Below are positions 30,813 to 34,980 of a stretch of 34,980 nucleotides of DNA, in pieces; the first letter of the stretch is position 1; every line of letters starts with the position of its first letter. The DNA is from Acidobacteriota bacterium (lineage in GTDB: Bacteria > Acidobacteriota > Terriglobia > Bryobacterales > Bryobacteraceae): contig JACQZR010000171.1 of assembly GCA_016213775.1 (NCBI GenBank), forward strand, positions 1-34,980. Direction: 5' to 3'. The position numbers and the translations under genes were made by a program. Under the pieces are notes generated by a model. It made no database searches and was not told the DNA's origin. It saw only the letters and a program-made list of their open reading frames with translations.

Positions 30813-33719
30813 CTAGTTCAGATAGAGGAATTCGTTGGAGCTCAGCAGAGCCCAACAGAAGGAACGCAGCGGCGAATCCTTGAACTTCGATGGTTCGGCC
30901 TTTGCGGTTTCGCTGGCGTTTTCGATCGAAAACGCGGGGGCATCGGGCTTCATGGCAGCCGCTCTGCCGGCGCTGGGCATGGCGGGCGGGGCGGGCTCAA
31001 CCGGTTTTGCGCGGAGCAGCTCCAGTGCCGCCGTCATCTCATCGGGAGAGGGAAGGCGCTGATAAACGATGCCATACGCTTTGCGAACCTGCTCCTCCTC
31101 ACCTGCGACGCCGCGCAATCGCTCGGCGAGTGATTCGGCCTGCGTGTGCACGACCTCGTTGTTCAGGAAGAACAACCGCTGCTGCGGAACGTTAGTGGTG
31201 TAGCGGCGTTCAATCGAGATCGTCGCCGCCGGGAAATCAAACGTCGTCTGGAGCTCGTTCGGGTACATGCGGCTGACCTTGGCGTAGACGGCGCGGCGAG
31301 TCATCTTCTTGTCGCCAAGCTCTTCAGAGGGTCCACCGATTTTGCTGGTGTCGAGCTTGCCGGATACGGTCAGCAGGGAATCCCAGATGCTTTCCACTTC
31401 CAGCCGCTTGCGATTGGCACGCCAGTACAAGCGGTTGGCGGGGTCCTTGGCGATGGCGGAATCCAGGTTGGCCGAGCTCAGGCGGTAAGTGCGCGACAAC
31501 AGGATCTCCTTGTGGAGCTTCTTCCACGACATACCTCCGGCGACAAACCTGGAGGCGAGGTACTCGAGCAGTTCTGGATTGGACGGGCGTCCGCCGTAGA
31601 TGCCGAAGTTGTTTGGGGTATCGACGATGGCGGAACCCATGTGCCAGTTCCACAGGCGGTTAACGATGACACGCGCGGTGATGGGATGCTTGATGATCGC
31701 ATCGGCCAGTTCCATGCGCCCGCTGCCATTGCGGAAGGGCTCCGGCTCGCCGGGAGAGAGCATGGAGAGGAACGCGCGTGGCGCTTCGTCGCCGAAGCTG
31801 TAAGGGTTGCCGCGAACGAACACTTTGAGGTCGGTCACTTCCTTGGCCTCTTCGATGCCGTAGACAAAGGGATAGTGCGGCGGCATGGCTTTCTTGAAGG
31901 CTTCAATTCCTGCCTTAAGCCGTGCAGCGTGGGCCGTGAGGTCGGAGGAGAGGCGCTTTTCCAGCAGCCAACCTTCGAGCTTCAACAGGCCCGGCTTCTT
32001 GGCGTCCTCGGCGTTGGGGTTGCCTGGATTTTCGGGCAGATCAGTCTGGAAGACGTCACGCCACAGATAGGTCATTTCGCGGTCAAGGCCCTTGAGCTCG
32101 ATCTGGTGCTTGTTGAGGCGGCGCTTCTTGCCGTTAGGCAGCGGATCGAATTGTTCGTCGGCGTTCTTCAGTTTGGCGAGTTCGATTTCGTTGTTCGCTT
32201 TCGTCTTGAGATACTCCTTGTTCACCGTTTCGATGCGCTTGTAGAACGCCTGCGCCAGCTCCTTGGCTTCAATGGCGCTACCGCCGCGGGCCACCATTTC
32301 CTGCCAGTTCTTGAGGTACGGATAGTTGAACGGCTTCTTCTTTAGAAAGCGGGCCCAGCGTTCCAGGATCTCGGCGTCGAGCTTCTCTTTTTCGGCGATG
32401 CCGGCGACGGTGGCGCGTTTCTCGCTGCCCACTTTCCACGCGGCCACCATGTAGTCGACGGTCTGCGCAAAGAGCACCTGGGCATAGAGCTCGGAAGCGC
32501 CTTCCTGGAATTTTTTCAGAGCCGCTTCTTTCTCTTCCAGCTCCTTCTTCTGCTTGTCGTAGTCGTCCACCACGGCCTTGGGGACCATGGGATAGGCATG
32601 GAAGCGCGAGCTGGCGAAGACGCCAGCGAGACGGTAGTAATCCTTGGTGGGAATGGGATCGTATTTGTGATCGTGGCAGCGGGCACAGCCCACCGTCAGA
32701 CCGAGGAAAGCCTTGGTGGTGACATCGACCTTGTCGTGCCATTCGTCGGCGCGTTCAATGGGGGCGGGGTTGTCCTCGAACTTCCAGACGCCAGTTCCGT
32801 GCATGCCGAGAGCCGGGGTCATTTTGGCGCGCAGCTTCTCTTCCATGAGATCGGCGGCGAGCTGGGCCTTGATGAAGGTGTCGAACGGCATGTCGTCGTT
32901 GATGGCGTTGATGAGCCAATCGCGGTAGTGGTAGGCGTGGGGATACTTTTCAGTGCGGTCGGGACGCGCGCCCACGTTGTAGTCGTCTTCGCCGTAGCGG
33001 ACGACATCCATCCAGTGTCGCGCCCAAGTTTCGCCATAGCGGGGAGAGGCGAGCAGGCGGTCAATCACCTTCTCGTAGGCGTTTGGCGACTTGTCGGCTT
33101 CAAAGGCTTTCACCTCTTCAAAGGTGGGTGGCAAGCCGGTGAGGTCGTATGTGACGCGGCGCAGCAGAGTGCGCTTGTCGGCCAGAGGAGCAGGTTTCAG
33201 TTCTTCCTTTTCCAGGCGCGCCAGGACAAAGCGGTCCAGGTCGTTGAGAGGCCAAGCGGCGTCCTTCACTTTCGGGGGTTGCGGATTGCTGAGTGGCTGA
33301 ATGGCCCAGAAACGCCGTTGGGAGGCCGTCATTGCAGCAGTCCTGGCGGGCGCTTCGACGGGCCAGAAGGCGCCGTCCTTCACCCACTGGGTGAGGTCGG
33401 CCACCTGCGGATCGGTCAGCCGGACAGCTCCTTTGGGCATGGCGAGCTTTCCCGTCTGACGGATCGCACTGATGAGCAGGCTCTTGTCGGGATCGCCGGG
33501 CACGATGGCAGCTCCGGATTTTCCGCCCTTCAACATGTCCTGCAATGAATCCAGGCGGAGTCCCGCCATCTTGGAGTTGGTGTGGCAGGCGAAGCACTGT
33601 TGCGCGAGCACCGGACGGATCCGGGTTTCGAAGAACTCTTTTTGCGCCTCAGTGAGCGAGGCGTTCTGGCCGCTGGACAACGCGGGCAGCATCAGGAGAA
33701 TCAGCAGGGAAGTCTTCAT
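30813..33719 (-). CDS. PSCyt1-DUF1549-DUF1553 exported cytochrome-like protein
   Basis: The ATG at 33719 (968 aa) has GAGG six bases upstream and begins a signal peptide (MKTSLLILLMLPALSSG). A frame extended further upstream runs into the receptor gene and is rejected. The first domain is a planctomycete-type cytochrome c (about 25-125) with haem motif C42-F-A-C45-H46. DUF1549 follows, including GETWARHWMDVVRYGEDD and a second CxxCH in VGCARCHDHKYDPI. After a long charged helical linker comes DUF1553 (PITARVIVNRLWNWHMGSAIVDTPNNFG and RRLYRLSS-like text), ending RSFCWALLSSNEFLYLN. A proline/alanine-rich insert near residue 915-950 is poorly conserved by its look. Redox and DUF1501 partnership suggest oxidative or hydrolytic handling of an organic polymer or sulfated compound, unproven. 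Confidence 0.93.
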   Translation of the reverse strand: MKTSLLILLMLPALSSGQNASLTEAQKEFFETRIRPVLAQQCFACHTNSKMAGLRLDSLQDMLKGGKSGAAIVPGDPDKSLLISAIRQTGKLAMPKGAVRLTDPQVADLTQWVKDGAFWPVEAPARTAAMTASQRRFWAIQPLSNPQPPKVKDAAWPLNDLDRFVLARLEKEELKPAPLADKRTLLRRVTYDLTGLPPTFEEVKAFEADKSPNAYEKVIDRLLASPRYGETWARHWMDVVRYGEDDYNVGARPDRTEKYPHAYHYRDWLINAINDDMPFDTFIKAQLAADLMEEKLRAKMTPALGMHGTGVWKFEDNPAPIERADEWHDKVDVTTKAFLGLTVGCARCHDHKYDPIPTKDYYRLAGVFASSRFHAYPMVPKAVVDDYDKQKKELEEKEAALKKFQEGASELYAQVLFAQTVDYMVAAWKVGSEKRATVAGIAEKEKLDAEILERWARFLKKKPFNYPYLKNWQEMVARGGSAIEAKELAQAFYKRIETVNKEYLKTKANNEIELAKLKNADEQFDPLPNGKKRRLNKHQIELKGLDREMTYLWRDVFQTDLPENPGNPNAEDAKKPGLLKLEGWLLEKRLSSDLTAHAARLKAGIEAFKKAMPPHYPFVYGIEEAKEVTDLKVFVRGNPYSFGDEAPRAFLSMLSPGEPEPFRNGSGRMELADAIIKHPITARVIVNRLWNWHMGSAIVDTPNNFGIYGGRPSNPELLEYLASRFVAGGMSWKKLHKEILLSRTYRLSSANLDSAIAKDPANRLYWRANRKRLEVESIWDSLLTVSGKLDTSKIGGPSEELGDKKMTRRAVYAKVSRMYPNELQTTFDFPAATISIERRYTTNVPQQRLFFLNNEVVHTQAESLAERLRGVAGEEEQVRKAYGIVYQRLPSPDEMTAALELLRAKPVEPAPPAMPSAGRAAAMKPDAPAFSIENASETAKAEPSKFKDSPLRSFCWALLSSNEFLYLN

Positions 33720-33789
33720 AGTTATCCTCAGTCGATCCAGTCGGACCAATCGAAATCGAAGAGCGGCGGCGACACGGCCGCATGGATTG

Positions 33790-34980
33790 CTAGAACTCGT
33801 AGCGAAGCGCGAACTGCATGACGCGTGGCGCACCGGCCGTGGTGAACTGTCCGAAGTTGGACGGAGAGTTCGCATCGAGGCTCAAATTCTGGAAGTTGAC
33901 ATTGTTGAATGCATTGAATGCTTCGGCGCGGAATTGAATGCGGTGACCTTCCCACGGCATACGAAACGCCTTGGAGACGGCGATGTCGCTGTTGAACAGA
34001 TCGTCCAGGCGGACGGCCGCGCGCTGCCCCACTTCTCCGGGATACATGGGCTTCCAGTTGGATGCCTCTTTAGGAGAAGCGAAGATGGCTGGATTGCCGA
34101 ACTCATTGATCTGCACTTTGGGCGAGTATGGGCCCACAGGATAGGCAATGGTGTTGAACGAGAAGTTGGTGGGCCAGAGTCCGGAATAAGCCACCGCGCT
34201 CGGCAGGCTGGAACGGTAACGGACAATCGTGGAGATCTGCCATCCGCCGACCGCCTGATTGAGCACGCGATTGCCGCCGTTGAGCAGTTTCTTTCCCGTG
34301 CCAAACGGGAGTTCGTAGAGCAGGTTGGCATTAACGTTGTGCCGCATGTCAAAGTCGGACGAACCGCGGAAGGCGCGATAGTCAAAGGGATTCAGCATGA
34401 TTCCCGCAGCCGAACCGCCACCGGCTTCGGGTGCTCCGCCGTTGTCGATGGAATGCGACAGCGTGTAGTTGAAGTCGAAGGATAAGCCCTTGGTGAAAGG
34501 TCTGCGAATGGTGAGCGTACCCGCATGGAAGTTGGCGTTGCCGACATTCATCCACGTGGAGCTGCCGCTTGATTGCGGCGGATAGAAGGTGAAGCAGCCT
34601 GAGGTGGCCATGCAGTTGTTCCCCAGCGACGGGCGGCGAATGCGATCGACCTGATGCATGGCGTCGGCATCGCTCCCGGCATTCTGTCCCCAGAGCAGGT
34701 TGTAATAGTTTGCCGAAGCGCTGCCCGGGAAGTAGAAGTTGGTGAGTCCGACCATCTGATTCTCGATGAAGGCGTTCTGCTTGATGAGCGCCGGATTGGT
34801 GGTGACGGCGCGTGGATCGACGCCGGCGTTCCAGTATTCGCGCATTTCACGCGACATCTGTTTCCAGGTGATGCCCGACTTGGGATCCTTGAACAGCAAC
34901 GCCCAACCGCCAGTGTCAATCTGCATCAGAAGCCCGCGCGAGAGACGGCCGGCGTAACCTGCTTCCAGCGTCAGCCCGCC
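33790..34980 (-). CDS. Oar-like TonB-dependent receptor, C-terminal part
   Basis: The frame enters from the right edge, so only the last 396 residues are visible. These are barrel strands: LTLEAGYAGRLSRG at the edge, LSFDFNYTLSHSIDNGGAPEAGGG, NVNANLLYELPFGTGKKLLN, GGWQISTIVRYRSSLPSAV, FRAEAFNAFNNVNFQNLSLDANSPSNFGQFTTAGAPRVMQFALRYEF with a terminal Phe. The phrases FN.LNTVNF-like and PR.MQFALRYEF are hallmarks of the large Oar/CarboxypepD_reg-type receptors abundant in Acidobacteria. The missing N-terminus should carry a Cna-B-like domain and plug. It ends 70 bases before the PSCyt gene. No strong terminator lies between them, so the genes may be co-transcribed. Confidence 0.92.
   Translation of the reverse strand, partial: GGLTLEAGYAGRLSRGLLMQIDTGGWALLFKDPKSGITWKQMSREMREYWNAGVDPRAVTTNPALIKQNAFIENQMVGLTNFYFPGSASANYYNLLWGQNAGSDADAMHQVDRIRRPSLGNNCMATSGCFTFYPPQSSGSSTWMNVGNANFHAGTLTIRRPFTKGLSFDFNYTLSHSIDNGGAPEAGGGSAAGIMLNPFDYRAFRGSSDFDMRHNVNANLLYELPFGTGKKLLNGGNRVLNQAVGGWQISTIVRYRSSLPSAVAYSGLWPTNFSFNTIAYPVGPYSPKVQINEFGNPAIFASPKEASNWKPMYPGEVGQRAAVRLDDLFNSDIAVSKAFRMPWEGHRIQFRAEAFNAFNNVNFQNLSLDANSPSNFGQFTTAGAPRVMQFALRYEF

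Noticed and set aside
33720-33875. N-terminal extension of the PSCyt protein into the receptor gene
   Set aside because: The added residues are basic and unstructured; the ATG at 33719 has a ribosome site and signal peptide.
1-34980. CRISPR arrays, tRNA/rRNA genes, insertion sequences, prophage
   Set aside because: I saw no regularly spaced direct repeats, cloverleaf arms with CCA-like ends, transposase or integrase motifs, or phage structural genes.

Overview
The window looks like chromosomal DNA from an acidobacterium of the Solibacter/Bryobacter type. This is inferred from gene content: two large orphan FtsX/MacB-type permeases of the ADOP kind (one paired with a PadR regulator), a cytochrome/DUF1549/DUF1553 protein followed by a DUF1501 protein, an Oar-like TonB-dependent outer-membrane protein, PEP-CTERM-tagged secreted proteins, high GC, and hairpin-rich dispersed intergenic repeats. 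I see no tRNA, rRNA, CRISPR array, transposase or phage gene.

Layout. 1-583 (-): start of a membrane-anchored TPR-like protein that runs off the left edge. 880-1731 (+): secreted FecR-domain protein, ending at a strong bidirectional terminator shared with 1804-3162 (-), a protein made of two complete PEP-CTERM proteins fused in one frame. 3499-5400 (+): regulator-like membrane TPR protein. 5408-6235 (-): Tat-exported sugar phosphate isomerase-like protein. 6250-8529 (+): membrane protein with an alpha/beta-hydrolase domain. 8533-8757 (-): tiny c-type haem protein. 9162-12209 (-): TetR regulator plus permease, behind a 42-bp dyad. 12516-17573 (-): a four-gene set of TonB receptor, ABC-type substrate-binding protein, histidine kinase and response regulator. 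17738-20786 (+): PadR plus ADOP permease. 20787-21358: a gene-free mosaic of repeats. 21359-22107 (-): ArsR plus DGC zinc-binding protein. 22275-23201 (+): exported metallo-beta-lactamase-fold hydrolase. 23198-34980 (-): six co-directional genes, from upstream to downstream an Oar-like receptor (partial), PSCyt/DUF1549/DUF1553, DUF1501, secreted beta-propeller with a GNAT-like C-terminus, RND adaptor and RND pump.

How the genes may work together. The 12.5-17.6 kb block reads as an uptake-and-sense cassette: the receptor brings a ligand into the periplasm, the binding protein captures it, and the kinase and response regulator report it. The response regulator has no output domain. The 23.2-35 kb block joins an outer-membrane receptor, two exported proteins of families typical of Planctomycetes and Acidobacteria, a secreted propeller/GNAT chimera and an RND efflux pump. 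The joins from the propeller gene to the pump overlap, so these are probably co-expressed. I consider this block and the double PEP-CTERM fusion the least ordinary parts of the window.

Limits. All family names come from motifs read by eye. No homology search, structure prediction or promoter mapping was possible.
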